64,000 nucleotides of DNA from contig NZ_NRRD01000007.1 of assembly GCF_020023995.1 (NCBI RefSeq), positions 1 through 64,000 of the forward strand, written 5' to 3'. The stretch's first letter is position 1. Every line of letters starts with the position of its first letter. This document shows positions 54,475-63,658 of this stretch, in pieces. Source of the DNA: Rhodobacter sp. TJ_12. Lineage in GTDB: Bacteria; Pseudomonadota; Alphaproteobacteria; Rhodobacterales; Rhodobacteraceae. Under the pieces are notes generated by a model. It was not told the origin of the DNA. It was given only the letters and a program-made list of their open reading frames with translations, and searched no databases. The position numbers were made by a program, and so were the translations under genes.

Positions 54475-54504
54475 ACCAATACCTGCTCATCGGAGGACGC
54501 AGCC

Positions 54505-56430
54505 ATGAGCGACACCGCTTCCCGCACCCCGCATCTTGACCGAGTGACCGGCCCGGCCGATCTCAAGCCGATGAGCACGACCGAGCTGACCGCGCTGGCC
54601 AGCGAAGTGCGCCGCGAGACGGTCGAGATCGTCAGCGAAACGGGGGGGCATCTTGGCTCGTCGCTGGGGGTGGTGGAATTGACCGTGGCGCTGCACGCGG
54701 TTTTTAATTCGCCGGGTGACAAGTTGATCTGGGATGTGGGGCACCAATGCTATCCGCATAAGATCCTGACCGGGCGGCGCTCGAAAATGTTGACCTTGCG
54801 CCAAGCGGGTGGCCTGTCGGGGTTCACCAAACGCTCGGAAAGCCCGCATGATCCGTTTGGCGCGGGCCATTCCTCTACCTCGATTTCCGCCGCCGTCGGC
54901 TTTGCCGTGGGCCGCGATATGGGCCAGCCCGTGGGCGATACGGTCGCCATCATCGGCGATGGCTCGATCACCGCGGGCATGGCCTATGAGGCGTTGAACC
55001 ATGCCGGGCACCTGAACACCCGGATGTTCGTGATCTTGAATGATAATGACATGTCGATTGCGCCGCCGGTGGGCGCGTTGCAACGCTATTTGAACACGAT
55101 CGGGCGGCAGGCCCCCTTTGCCGCGCTCAAGGCCGCCGCCGAAGGGATCGAGATGCATCTGCCCGGCCCGGTGCGCGATGGCGCCCGCCGCGCGCGCCAG
55201 ATCGTCACAGCCATGCCGGGCGGCGCGACCTTCTTTGAAGAGTTGGGCTTTGATTACATCGGCCCGGTCGATGGCCATAATATGGATGAGCTGGTCGAAA
55301 CGCTGCGCGTGGCGCGCGCGCGCGCGTCCGGCCCGGTGCTGATCCATGTCTGCACCACCAAGGGCAAGGGCTACGCCCCCGCGGAAGGGGCCGAAGACAA
55401 GCTGCATGGCGTGTCGAAATTCGACATCGAGACCGGCAAGCAAAAGAAATCGGTCCCGAATGCGCCCAATTACACGGCCGTTTTCGGCGAACGTCTGACC
55501 GTCGAAGCCGCCCAAGATCCGACGATTGTCGGCGTCACCGCCGCGATGCCCACCGGCACCGGGTTGGATGTCATGGGCAAACGGTTCCCGAACCGCGTCT
55601 TTGATGTGGGTATTGCCGAACAACATGCCGTGACGTTCTCGGCGGGGATGGCGGCGGCGGGGCTTAAGCCTTTCTGTGCGCTATATTCCAGCTTCTTGCA
55701 GCGCGGCTATGACCAGATCGTGCATGATGTGGCGCTGCAAAACCTGCCGGTGCGCTTCATGATCGACCGCGCGGGGCTGGTGGGGCAGGACGGGGCGACC
55801 CATGCGGGGGCCTTTGACGTGTCGATGCTTGCCAACCTGCCCAATTTCACCGTGATGGCGGCGGCGGATGAGGCCGAATTGTGCCATATGATCGTGACCG
55901 CTGTGGCCAATAACGCCGGGCCGACCGCGCTGCGGTATCCGCGCGGCGAGGGCCGTGGGGTGGACATGCCTGAGCGCGGCGAGGTGCTCGAAATCGGCAA
56001 GGGCCGGGTGCTGCAAGAGGGCAGCGACGTCGCGCTATTGTCGTATGGGGCGCATCTGTCCGAGGCGCTGAAGGCCGCCGAGATGCTGGCCGCCGAAGGC
56101 GTGTCTGTCACTGTGGCCGATGCCCGCTTTGCCCGCCCGCTGGACACCGATCTGATCGACCGGCTGATCGACAACCACCCGGTATTCATCACGCTGGAAC
56201 AAGGTGCGATGGGGGGCTTTGGCGCGATGGTGCTGCATTACCTTGCCCGCACCGCGCAGCTTGAAAAGGGCCGCGCGATCCGCACCATGACGCTGCCCGA
56301 TCACTTCGTCGATCACGGCTCGCCCAAGGAAATGTATGAATGGGCAGGGCTGACAGCGGCCGATATTTGCAAGACCGCGCTCGGGGCCTTGCGCCCGGCA
56401 GCGCCGGTGCATCAGCTTCACCGGGCCTGA
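54505..56430 (+). CDS. dxs: 1-deoxy-D-xylulose-5-phosphate synthase
   Basis: DXS makes DXP from pyruvate and glyceraldehyde-3-phosphate, the first step of the MEP isoprenoid pathway feeding carotenoids and phytyl chains. The product is 641 residues from ATG 54505 ([12 protein letters not shown]), preceded by GGAGGA. The thiamine-diphosphate motif is [15 protein letters not shown]. The transketolase-like [15 protein letters not shown] holds the catalytic Glu, and [14 protein letters not shown] is N-terminal. A dxs copy at the end of puf matches R. capsulatus. Confidence 0.97.
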   Translation: MSDTASRTPHLDRVTGPADLKPMSTTELTALASEVRRETVEIVSETGGHLGSSLGVVELTVALHAVFNSPGDKLIWDVGHQCYPHKILTGRRSKMLTLRQAGGLSGFTKRSESPHDPFGAGHSSTSISAAVGFAVGRDMGQPVGDTVAIIGDGSITAGMAYEALNHAGHLNTRMFVILNDNDMSIAPPVGALQRYLNTIGRQAPFAALKAAAEGIEMHLPGPVRDGARRARQIVTAMPGGATFFEELGFDYIGPVDGHNMDELVETLRVARARASGPVLIHVCTTKGKGYAPAEGAEDKLHGVSKFDIETGKQKKSVPNAPNYTAVFGERLTVEAAQDPTIVGVTAAMPTGTGLDVMGKRFPNRVFDVGIAEQHAVTFSAGMAAAGLKPFCALYSSFLQRGYDQIVHDVALQNLPVRFMIDRAGLVGQDGATHAGAFDVSMLANLPNFTVMAAADEAELCHMIVTAVANNAGPTALRYPRGEGRGVDMPERGEVLEIGKGRVLQEGSDVALLSYGAHLSEALKAAEMLAAEGVSVTVADARFARPLDTDLIDRLIDNHPVFITLEQGAMGGFGAMVLHYLARTAQLEKGRAIRTMTLPDHFVDHGSPKEMYEWAGLTAADICKTALGALRPAAPVHQLHRA

Positions 56431-56532
56431 GCTTCGGTCATACCCGTTCGATCCGGGCCCCGAACACGGGGCTTGCGTTCGGGCAAACCGCCATGACACA
56501 GTCGGGGGGCAGGCCTTGCTTGCTGCCTGAGA

Positions 56533-57156
56533 ATGCCATGTCGGACCGCGCCCTTGAAGTTCCAACAGGTCTATTACGTCGTTGACGCTCAATTCCGGAT
56601 TCTGTGGATCGGCGGGGAATGGGACGATTTCGCACTGGCCAATGGCGGTGCGGCGGCGCGCGCGAACACGGTCTTGTCCAGCGATCTTTTAGCGCATGTC
56701 TCGGGCGCCAGCACCCGCACCGCATTGGCCGAGATGATCGGCGCCGTGCGTGAAACCCAGCGTCCGGCGCGGCTGGATTACCGCTGCGACAGCCCGCAGA
56801 TGCTGCGCCGGTTTCAACTGTCGATCCAGCCGATGAAGGATGGCCGGGTTTTGATGGTGCATGATTTGCGCGATGCCCGCGCCTTCGATGCGCCGCTGCC
56901 GCCCTGGCGGGCCGATCCGGCGGCCAAGGCGCAGAAATGCTCTTTTTGTGGGGCGGTGCACCGCTTGGGGGGCACAAAGGGCAAGGGGCAATGGGATTTT
57001 GCCGAGGATTTGGGCGCGCGCCATCCGCAATGCGTGACCTATGTCATCTGCCCCGGTTGTGCCGCGCAGATCGCAGAGGTGATCGACCGGCTCCACCAGG
57101 AGCGCGCGCCCGATCCGGCTGCGACCGGCGGTTTTGGCCCGCCCGACGATGCCTAG
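56533..57156 (+). CDS. PAS-like protein with two CxxC pairs
   Basis: This encodes 207 residues from ATG 56533 (MPCRTAPLKFQQV). The first about 110 residues resemble a PAS-like sensory fold (YYVVDAQFRILWIGGEWDDFALANGG, listed here only by its ends YYVVDAQF and FALANGG; then RRFQLSIQPMKDGRVLMVH). The C-terminal part has CSFCGAVH and CPGCAAQ about 36 residues apart, a possible zinc ribbon or redox switch. There is no membrane segment. It lies 103 bases after dxs at the edge of the photosynthesis cluster, and may or may not belong to it. No kinase or output domain is present. I do not know a named homologue. Confidence 0.7.
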   Translation: MPCRTAPLKFQQVYYVVDAQFRILWIGGEWDDFALANGGAAARANTVLSSDLLAHVSGASTRTALAEMIGAVRETQRPARLDYRCDSPQMLRRFQLSIQPMKDGRVLMVHDLRDARAFDAPLPPWRADPAAKAQKCSFCGAVHRLGGTKGKGQWDFAEDLGARHPQCVTYVICPGCAAQIAEVIDRLHQERAPDPAATGGFGPPDDA

Positions 57157-57246
57157 GCGCAGCGGCGGCCAAATTTCTGCCGGATTCGGTTGTCTATGTG
57201 CATTCACGATTGGTTAAGCACGTGCCCGTCAAATGGGCCGGACCAC

Positions 57247-58209
57247 ATGAGCAGGACAGATATGTTGCCCCGATTCCGCGCGGCTCTGCGCACCGCCGCC
57301 CTTTCCCTTTTTGCCTGCGCGCTTTCGGTGGGGGGGGCCGCCCCGGTGCAGGCCGATCCCGGGGCGCGTCAGTTCTTGGGGTTTGGGCATTTTCTTGACA
57401 ATGACCTAATCGGTGATGGCAAAGACCGTTGGCAAAGCGGCTCTTACACGCTGTCATGGCTGCGCGGGCCGGGTTGGGCTGGGCGCTTGCCGCAACAGCC
57501 GTTTGAAATTCTGGAATATCGTTTGGGGGGCAGTATCGTCGCGCCCGCGCGGTTGCGCAACCCGCGCCCGGGTGACCGGCGTTATGTGGCCAAGTCGATG
57601 TTTTCGGTGCACACGCCCTTTGCGCCCGCGCCAGGGCTAGAGGCCGATCTGGGGCTTGGCCTTGTCTGGACCGGTCCCTCCAACGGGGTGTCGCAGATCC
57701 AAGAGTTTTTGCATCGGGTGCTTTCCGCGCCGCGCCCGGTGGTGGCGGCCAATCAATGGCCCAATCATCTTTACCCGGTGGCGACCGCAGAATTGGCGCG
57801 CCCGATTGCCTTGGGTGTGGCGGAACTGCGCCCCTTCGTGTCCGCGCGTGCGGGCGATGAAAGCTTTGTGCGCGCCGGGGCCGATCTGGCTTTTGGGCGC
57901 CGCGAAGGCGGGGCGCTGTGGCTGCGTGATGAGGTGACCGGGCAGCGCTATGTGGGCATTTCGGGGCAGCAGGCAGGCGGCACCAGTTTTGTGCTGGGCG
58001 GCGATATCGCCCATGTCTTCGACAGCCAATATTTTCCCGCAGCCGGTGGTGTGGCGCTTGAGCCGACCCGCAAGCGGCTGCGTGTGGGCGTCACCACCCG
58101 GATCGGTGCCCTTGGGGTGTTTTATGGCGCAACCTGGCTATCTAAGGAGTTCAAGGGCCAGCCCGAGTGGCAGGTGATCGGGTCACTGCGACTGCGGCTT
58201 AATTTTTAA
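57247..58209 (+). CDS. LpxR-like (DUF2219) outer-membrane protein
   Basis: The product is about 320 residues from ATG 57247 with a signal peptide (FRAALRTAALSLFACALS, cleavage near VQADP). The pattern FLGFGHFLDNDLIGDGKDRWQ, split as GHFLDNDLIGDGKDRWQ, and the regular amphipathic beta strands ending LRLRLNF (C-terminal Phe of outer-membrane barrels) match the DUF2219/LpxR family. LpxR itself removes 3'-acyloxyacyl groups from lipid A, but many homologues are untested. It probably sits in the outer membrane. No gene partner is evident. Confidence 0.8.
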   Translation: MSRTDMLPRFRAALRTAALSLFACALSVGGAAPVQADPGARQFLGFGHFLDNDLIGDGKDRWQSGSYTLSWLRGPGWAGRLPQQPFEILEYRLGGSIVAPARLRNPRPGDRRYVAKSMFSVHTPFAPAPGLEADLGLGLVWTGPSNGVSQIQEFLHRVLSAPRPVVAANQWPNHLYPVATAELARPIALGVAELRPFVSARAGDESFVRAGADLAFGRREGGALWLRDEVTGQRYVGISGQQAGGTSFVLGGDIAHVFDSQYFPAAGGVALEPTRKRLRVGVTTRIGALGVFYGATWLSKEFKGQPEWQVIGSLRLRLNF

Positions 58210-58330
58210 ATGGGCGGCGGCTTTGGGTTGCCGTGACAAAGGGGATTCCCAAGCCGAATCACCCGTGCTAGCGTTACCGGCAATGAAGGGTCAAAAGGCC
58301 CATATAAACGAGGCGCGGGACATACAGGCA

Positions 58331-59401
58331 ATGAAACCGAGTTATCTCGGAACTTTCGTCATTTCTTGGGCGCAGACAGAGATCGATGGCGCGGAGGGCG
58401 CGCCGGTCGATGCGCTTTCCACGGGGGCATGCTGGCGCTGGACCGGAGAAGCGGTGCAGATCGATGGGCCTTCGGCACCGCTGTTGCTGACCGGGGCCGA
58501 GGGGGAGGCCGAGATGCGGTTGCGCGCCGCGCGCGTGGTGCGCCGCCTTTTGGGCGCCGCGATGGAGCCCGATGGCGCGCAGACGCTGTTGACGGGCGCG
58601 GAGTTGCCCGATCTGCCCGATCAAAGTTTCACCATCACCGACGGGATCGAGGCCTATGTGGTCACCTTGGTCGCCTTGCCCGAGGCGCGGGCGCGTTTGT
58701 TGATGTTTTCGGGCCGGGTGCCGCCGCGCGATACCGATTTGTGGCTGGTCGATAGCACCGTCGATACCCGCCCCGAGGCCCTGCGCCTGCCCGATCCGGG
58801 GGTGATTTGCTTTACACCGGGCACTTTGATCGACAAGCCCCACGGCAAGCGCCCGGTCGAGGCGTTGCGTCCGGGCGACAAGGTTTTTACCCGTGACGAT
58901 GGCGCGCAAGAGCTGCACTGGATCGGGTCACGGCGGATGAGCGGCGCGCGGCTTTATGCGCTGCCGCATCTACGCCCGGTGCGCATCCGTGCGGGCGCGT
59001 TTGGCCGCGAACAGCCTGCGGGCGATCTGCTGGTTTCGCCGCAGCATCGGGTCTTGGTCAAGGGGCCGGCCGCGCGCGCGCTGTTTAACGAAAGCGAAGT
59101 GCTGGTGCAGGCGCTCGATCTGGTGAATGGCGGGTCGGTGCGGCGCGAACACAGCCTGCCCGAAGTGCATTACATGCATCTGATGTTTGAACGCCATCAA
59201 GTGATCTGGGGCAATGGTGTGGAAAGCGAAAGCTTTCATCCCGCCTCGACCGCCTTTGAGATGATTGATCCCGCGCAACGCGCCGGTCTTTTGGCGCTTT
59301 GTCCCGGGGCCGCGCAAGACCCGCTTAGCTATGGCGCCTTTGCACGGCGCGCGCTGACATCCTCCGAAGCGGCGATCTTGCGCCACGATCTGGCGGCCTG
59401 A
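58331..59401 (+). CDS. Hint-domain (hedgehog/intein-type) protein
   Basis: This encodes 356 residues from ATG 58331 (MKPSYLGTFVISW). The N-terminal half is of unknown fold. From about residue 157 a Hint module begins at CFTPGTLIDKPHGKRPVE, with LRPGDKVFTRDDG, LLVSPQHRVLV and a final EVHYMHLMFERHQVI segment. Hint modules in Rhodobacteraceae proteins of this type may cleave themselves, but the residue pair needed for splicing is not complete, and function is unknown. It converges on the OmpA-family gene with a three-base gap. Confidence 0.82.
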   Translation: MKPSYLGTFVISWAQTEIDGAEGAPVDALSTGACWRWTGEAVQIDGPSAPLLLTGAEGEAEMRLRAARVVRRLLGAAMEPDGAQTLLTGAELPDLPDQSFTITDGIEAYVVTLVALPEARARLLMFSGRVPPRDTDLWLVDSTVDTRPEALRLPDPGVICFTPGTLIDKPHGKRPVEALRPGDKVFTRDDGAQELHWIGSRRMSGARLYALPHLRPVRIRAGAFGREQPAGDLLVSPQHRVLVKGPAARALFNESEVLVQALDLVNGGSVRREHSLPEVHYMHLMFERHQVIWGNGVESESFHPASTAFEMIDPAQRAGLLALCPGAAQDPLSYGAFARRALTSSEAAILRHDLAA

Positions 59402-59404
59402 GGG

Positions 59405-60799
59405 TTAGCGCTCGGTCAGTTTCAACTCGATGCGGCGGTTTTGGGCGCGGGCCTCGTCGCTCGTGCCCTCGGCCACCGGGCGAAACTCGCCAAAGCCCGC
59501 CGCCGCCAGCCGCTTGGGGTTGAACCCCTGCGTATCGATCAGATAGCGCACCACCGACAGCGCACGCGCTTGCGACAATTCCCAATTGTCCTTGAATTCG
59601 CCAAGCCCCGAAAGCGGCGTGTCATCGGTAAAGCCATCCACCTCCAACACCCAATCGATTTCGGGGGGGATTTCGCTGGCCAGATCGCGGAAGGTTTCAG
59701 CCACGCGGGCAATTTGCGCCTGCCCCTCGGGGGCCAGTTCGGCAGAGCCCGGTTCAAACAGCACCTCGGAGGAAAACACGAACCGGTCGCCCACCACCCG
59801 CACGCCCGCGCGGCCTTCAAGCAGTTGCGACATGCGGCCAAAGAATTCGGAACGATAGCGTTCAAGATTGCGCGCTTCGGCTTCGGCGCGCTGGCGGGCC
59901 TCTTCTTCCAATTCGGCGCGGCGCTTTTGTTCCGCCGCGACCTGTGCCAGTGCGGCATTCAGCCGACTGCCCAAGGCCTCGACCTGCACCTTGGCAGCGG
60001 CATCCTTGTCGCGTGCTTCATCCAGCACCGCTTGCAGATCGGACAATTGCCCCCGCAACGCCGCGATCTGCTGGTTCAACAGCGCCACCTGTTCGGCATT
60101 GCGGTCGGCCTCGGCGCGGGTTTCGGTCAGGGTCTTTTCCGCCATGGCCTTCAGGCCTGCTTGCCGTTCGGCTTCGGTCAGTTGCGCATCAAGCTTGTCT
60201 TGCAGATCGGATTTCGCGGCTTCGGCAGCGGCCAGCAGCGTCAGCGTTTCCTCGGCCTTTTGGCGCGCGGCCTCCAGTTGCAAACGCGCCGCCGTCAGCG
60301 CCGATTCCGAGGTTTGCAGGTCGTCTTGCAACCCCGCGATCCGCGCGGCGCGTTCGGCCAGTTGCGCATCGCGATCATCAAGCCGGGCCTGCTGGTCGGC
60401 CAACTGGGTGTCGCGATCAGCGAGCGCGGCCTTTTGGCTGGCAATCGTCGCCTCTTGGGCGGCGATCTGGCCGCGTGCGGCTTCGGCATCGGCCAAAAGG
60501 GCCGAGACCTGTGCCTCAAACGCGGAAATTTGCGCGCCCGCAGCCTCAAGCCGTCCGGTCAGTTGTGCGGTTTTCGCCTCTTCAAGCGAAAGCGCCTGCG
60601 CCAGGCTGGCCACCTGCTGCGACAGCGCAGACAATTCGTGATCTTTGGTGGTGATCGTATCGCGCAGCATCGATTGCACGATCATGAAGATCGAGATCAC
60701 GAAAAACAGCACCATCAAAAGCGCGGCCATCGCATCCACAAAGCCGGGCCAGACATTGGTGGAAAAACGCGCGCCGCCGCGCCGGGCCGAAAGCGCCAT
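59405..60799 (-). CDS. MotB/OmpA-like peptidoglycan-binding protein with long coiled coil
   Basis: 464 residues. A single membrane helix (about residues 20-42, VDAMAALLMVLFFVISIFMI) carries Asp22, the expected proton-binding residue of MotB/TolR/ExbD-type stators. Residues about 50-310 form a very Ala/Gln/Glu-rich coiled coil, and residues about 325-464 are an OmpA-like peptidoglycan-binding domain (LEVDGFTDDTPLSG, RLAAAGFGEFRPVAEG, QNRRIELKLTER). It starts immediately after the ExbB-like gene stop, so both act as one proton-driven unit. Zorya ZorB is an architectural relative. Confidence 0.87.
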   Translation of the reverse strand: MALSARRGGARFSTNVWPGFVDAMAALLMVLFFVISIFMIVQSMLRDTITTKDHELSALSQQVASLAQALSLEEAKTAQLTGRLEAAGAQISAFEAQVSALLADAEAARGQIAAQEATIASQKAALADRDTQLADQQARLDDRDAQLAERAARIAGLQDDLQTSESALTAARLQLEAARQKAEETLTLLAAAEAAKSDLQDKLDAQLTEAERQAGLKAMAEKTLTETRAEADRNAEQVALLNQQIAALRGQLSDLQAVLDEARDKDAAAKVQVEALGSRLNAALAQVAAEQKRRAELEEEARQRAEAEARNLERYRSEFFGRMSQLLEGRAGVRVVGDRFVFSSEVLFEPGSAELAPEGQAQIARVAETFRDLASEIPPEIDWVLEVDGFTDDTPLSGLGEFKDNWELSQARALSVVRYLIDTQGFNPKRLAAAGFGEFRPVAEGTSDEARAQNRRIELKLTER

Positions 60800-61993
60800 C
60801 TAGCCCCCCGTGCGCCCGCGCGACAGGATCGCCCGTGTCAGCGCCGCAAAATCGTTGCGCAATTCGGCCATGCTTTCTTGCCGCCCGGCGGCCATTTCTT
60901 CCAACAGCCGCGACAATTGCAGATCGATAGAGCGCAACCGCATGCGCATTTCGCCATCGACCTCGGCCTCTTGGTCCGCTTCGGCGCGTTGGCTAAGCGC
61001 CTCCATAGCGCCGATCAGCCGGTCTTGTCCGGCGGCCATGCGCGACAGCGATTGCGCCTGTGCGTTGCGCTGCTCGACCTCGGTGCTCATCCGGCCCGCG
61101 AAATCGGCAAAGGATTGCGTCAGATGCGCAAGCTGGGTTTCGGTTTGGGCGCGGGCATGTTCGGCGCGCGTGAACAGGCTTTGCAGCGCATCCATCTGTT
61201 CGGCCATATGGTCAAGGATCTCGGCCACGGCAGAGGCTTCGCCGCTGTCGCCCTCGGCCGCGGCAAAGCTGAGCCGCGTGATCGAGGAAATCCATTCCTC
61301 AAGCTCGCGGTAAAAGCGGTTTTGCCCATGGGTGACGAACAGCTCTAGCAACCCCACCACAAGCGAGCCCGCAAGCCCAAGCAGCGACGAGGAAAAGGCT
61401 GTGCCCATACCGCCCAACTGGTTTTCCAGCCCGCCCATCAACCGCTCAAAGACCAAAGTGGCGCTTTCGCCCGGTTGCGGGGCGAGTGCCCGGATCGTTT
61501 CCACCACGCCCGGCACGGTGGTGGCAAGCCCGTAGAAGGTGCCAAGCAAGCCAAGGAAGATCAGAAGGTTTGACAGATATCGGGTGATATCGCGGGCTTC
61601 ATCGATCCGCGTGCCGACAGATTCAAGGATCGAGCGCGCCGCCGAGGTTGCGATGGAGCGTGACGACCCGCGCGCCCCAAGCAAGGCCGCCAAAGGCGCC
61701 AGCATCTGGGGCGCTTTGTAGTGCGGACGCCCGGGACGGTCAGCGGCGAAGCTTTCGATCCAGCTGACCGCCTTGATCAATTGGGCCACTTGCCAAAAAC
61801 AGGCGATTACCCCGGCCCCGAACACGGCGAAAATCACCCCGTTCAGCCATGGGTTGGCTTGGAAGATCGCGGAAATCGGACCATAGGCGAACCAGCCGCC
61901 TGCACCGATAAGGCCCAAGACGGCGAGCATCGAGGCCACTTGCCGGACGGGTTGCGAGAACTGCGGGGCCTGAGGGCGGGCCGGTGCGCGCAT
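60800..61993 (-). CDS. MotA/TolQ/ExbB-like proton-channel protein
   Basis: This encodes 397 residues from ATG 61993 (MRAPARPQAPQFSQP). Two N-terminal helices (about 23-43 and 50-70), then a long loop and two more helices (LIFLGLLGTFYGLATTVPG and GMGTAFSSSLLGLAGSLVVG) make the ExbB/TolQ/MotA channel core. GLLGTFYGLATT and GMGTAFSSSLLGLAGS are the signature segments. A long charged helical C-terminal region (about 240-395) follows. It is coupled to the OmpA-like gene with no gap. Neither tol/exb genes nor flagellar genes are near. Confidence 0.87.
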   Translation of the reverse strand: MRAPARPQAPQFSQPVRQVASMLAVLGLIGAGGWFAYGPISAIFQANPWLNGVIFAVFGAGVIACFWQVAQLIKAVSWIESFAADRPGRPHYKAPQMLAPLAALLGARGSSRSIATSAARSILESVGTRIDEARDITRYLSNLLIFLGLLGTFYGLATTVPGVVETIRALAPQPGESATLVFERLMGGLENQLGGMGTAFSSSLLGLAGSLVVGLLELFVTHGQNRFYRELEEWISSITRLSFAAAEGDSGEASAVAEILDHMAEQMDALQSLFTRAEHARAQTETQLAHLTQSFADFAGRMSTEVEQRNAQAQSLSRMAAGQDRLIGAMEALSQRAEADQEAEVDGEMRMRLRSIDLQLSRLLEEMAAGRQESMAELRNDFAALTRAILSRGRTGG

Positions 61994-62053
61994 GATATGC
62001 CTCTCGTCTGCTCTTGGCGCGAGGATATGCCGCAGATTGGCCCGTGCCAAGGG

Positions 62054-62605
62054 TCAGTCGATCAGCACACGCACCCGTGTTGCCAGCGCCACAAGGTCAT
62101 CATCCTCAAGGCCGAGTTCGGCCAGATGCGCGACGGTGTTAAACAGGTAATCGCGGTTCGGTCCGCGCCCGCCCACGGCGGTGGCAATGATCTGCGCCTG
62201 TTCCTCGACCCCGATCTGGCAATATTGTGGCCCGGTGCGGTCGATCACATAGGTCACGGTTTCGACCTTGCGGCCATCTTGCAAGGTCACGGGCAGGCGC
62301 CGCTCCAGATAGGCGTCCGACACCAATTCCCGCGCGCGGGTCTGCGCCAGAACCGGCTCGCGCTCTTTTTCCGGCACGCGCAGCGCCACCCCCCAGCAAT
62401 GCGCGCCGGGCTGGGCATCCAGTGCCAAGACAAGGCCGGGGTTTTCCGCCGTGCCGCGAAAATGGATCGAGCGCATGCAAAAGCTGCGGTGCCAGCCCTC
62501 AAGCCGCGCGGGCACGGCCTCTGCGGGCGTAAAACCCGGATCCCAGACCAAAGAGCCATAGCCAAAAATCCACAAAGGGGCAGAATGGTCGTGCGCGTCG
62601 GTCAT
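62054..62605 (-). CDS. chaC: ChaC-type gamma-glutamylcyclotransferase
   Basis: ChaC enzymes cleave glutathione to 5-oxoproline and Cys-Gly. The product is 183 residues. The substrate-binding YGSL motif is in WIFGYGSLVWDPGF, and the catalytic Glu is expected in the VPEKEREPVL region. RLEGWHRSFCMRSIHFRGTA and LVSDAYLERRLPV match the ChaC family. The ATG at 62605 (MTDAHDHSAPL) is divergent from the DUF2125-type gene with 61 bases between. Confidence 0.9.
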   Translation of the reverse strand: MTDAHDHSAPLWIFGYGSLVWDPGFTPAEAVPARLEGWHRSFCMRSIHFRGTAENPGLVLALDAQPGAHCWGVALRVPEKEREPVLAQTRARELVSDAYLERRLPVTLQDGRKVETVTYVIDRTGPQYCQIGVEEQAQIIATAVGGRGPNRDYLFNTVAHLAELGLEDDDLVALATRVRVLID

Positions 62606-62666
62606 GGGCTGGCTCTCCTTCGCGGCGGGGCATAAAGGGATTGGGCGATTTTGGGAAGGGGCAGCA

Positions 62667-63650
62667 ATGCGGATCTGGGGCTGGATGGTGCTGGCGGCGG
62701 GGCTGGCGGCAGCGACAAGCTGGGGTGGCAGTGCGGCGCTGGTGCAGGGCGTGCGCAGCGGGTTCGCGCAGCTTGAGACGCGCGGTCAGGGGCAGGTGGC
62801 GACGGTCGCGGCACAGGGCTTTCCGCTTGCCATGGGGGCCGCGCTGCAGGGCGTGCGCCTGACCGATCCGGCACAGGGGATCGATTGGCAGATTCCGGCC
62901 CTGACCCTGTCCGCACCGCTTTGGGCCCCCTTGGATTGGCAAGCCGATTTGGCCTTGCCGCAAAACCTTTTGCTGGGCGGGGTGCCCTTTGTTGTTGCGG
63001 GGCAGGGGGCCAAGCTCGATCTGGCGCTTGGGCTGGGGCGCGATCTGCCCTTGCGCGGCGGCGGCTTGGCCTTGCGCGAGCTTAGCCTGACCGGGGCGGG
63101 GGCCGCTGTCTCTTCGATCGCGGTGGACAGCGTCTTTCTGCGGGTGGAACCGGGCAATGGGGCGGGCCGCTATGAGATTTCGGGGCAAGCGCAGGCGATC
63201 ACCTTGCCGCCGCGTCTCGCCGCCGCACTAAGCCCGCAGGCGCTTTTTCCCGATCGGCTGGACCGCGTTTCGCTATCGGCCAGTGTGGCCACCGAACCGC
63301 CGCTTGCGCTTCTGGCGCGAACCGCCCCGCGCCTGACGGCGGTCGATATCGCGGCGGGCGAACTGGTCTGGGGCGGGTATCGGCTTGGGGTTTCGGGCGC
63401 GCTGACTGTGTCTGAGGCGGGCTGGCCCGAGGGCACGCTGATGCTGGCCATATCCGATTGGCAAGCTTGGCTAGCGCTTGCGCGCGGCACCGGGATGCTG
63501 CGGGCCGATCAAATGCGAATGCTTACGGCGCTCGCACAAGGGCTGGCTGGGCAAAGCGCGGATGGCGTGATCCGGCTTCCGGTTAGCTTTGCAGGGGGAA
63601 CGATGTTTTTCGCGGGGCTGCCGATTGGCCCGGCCCCGCGTTTGCGCTAA
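62667..63650 (+). CDS. DUF2125-family protein
   Basis: This encodes 327 residues from ATG 62667 (MRIWGWMVLAAGLAAATSWGG), with GGAAGGGG just before. The N-terminal hydrophobic stretch is a signal or anchor, so the rest should be periplasmic. The body is beta-rich, with repeated LxLPxxLxxG-type strands (LALPQNLLLGGVPF, LTGAGAAVSSIAVD), resembling DUF2125 proteins of alphaproteobacteria. No catalytic motif is visible. It converges on the prephenate dehydrogenase gene with eight bases between stops. Confidence 0.75.
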   Translation: MRIWGWMVLAAGLAAATSWGGSAALVQGVRSGFAQLETRGQGQVATVAAQGFPLAMGAALQGVRLTDPAQGIDWQIPALTLSAPLWAPLDWQADLALPQNLLLGGVPFVVAGQGAKLDLALGLGRDLPLRGGGLALRELSLTGAGAAVSSIAVDSVFLRVEPGNGAGRYEISGQAQAITLPPRLAAALSPQALFPDRLDRVSLSASVATEPPLALLARTAPRLTAVDIAAGELVWGGYRLGVSGALTVSEAGWPEGTLMLAISDWQAWLALARGTGMLRADQMRMLTALAQGLAGQSADGVIRLPVSFAGGTMFFAGLPIGPAPRLR

Positions 63651-63658
63651 GCCCGCGG

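Noticed and set aside
59405-61993. Zorya anti-phage system
   Set aside because: The ExbB/OmpA-like pair matches ZorA/ZorB only in architecture. No zorC, zorD or zorE-like gene flanks it; neighbours are chaC and a Hint-domain gene.
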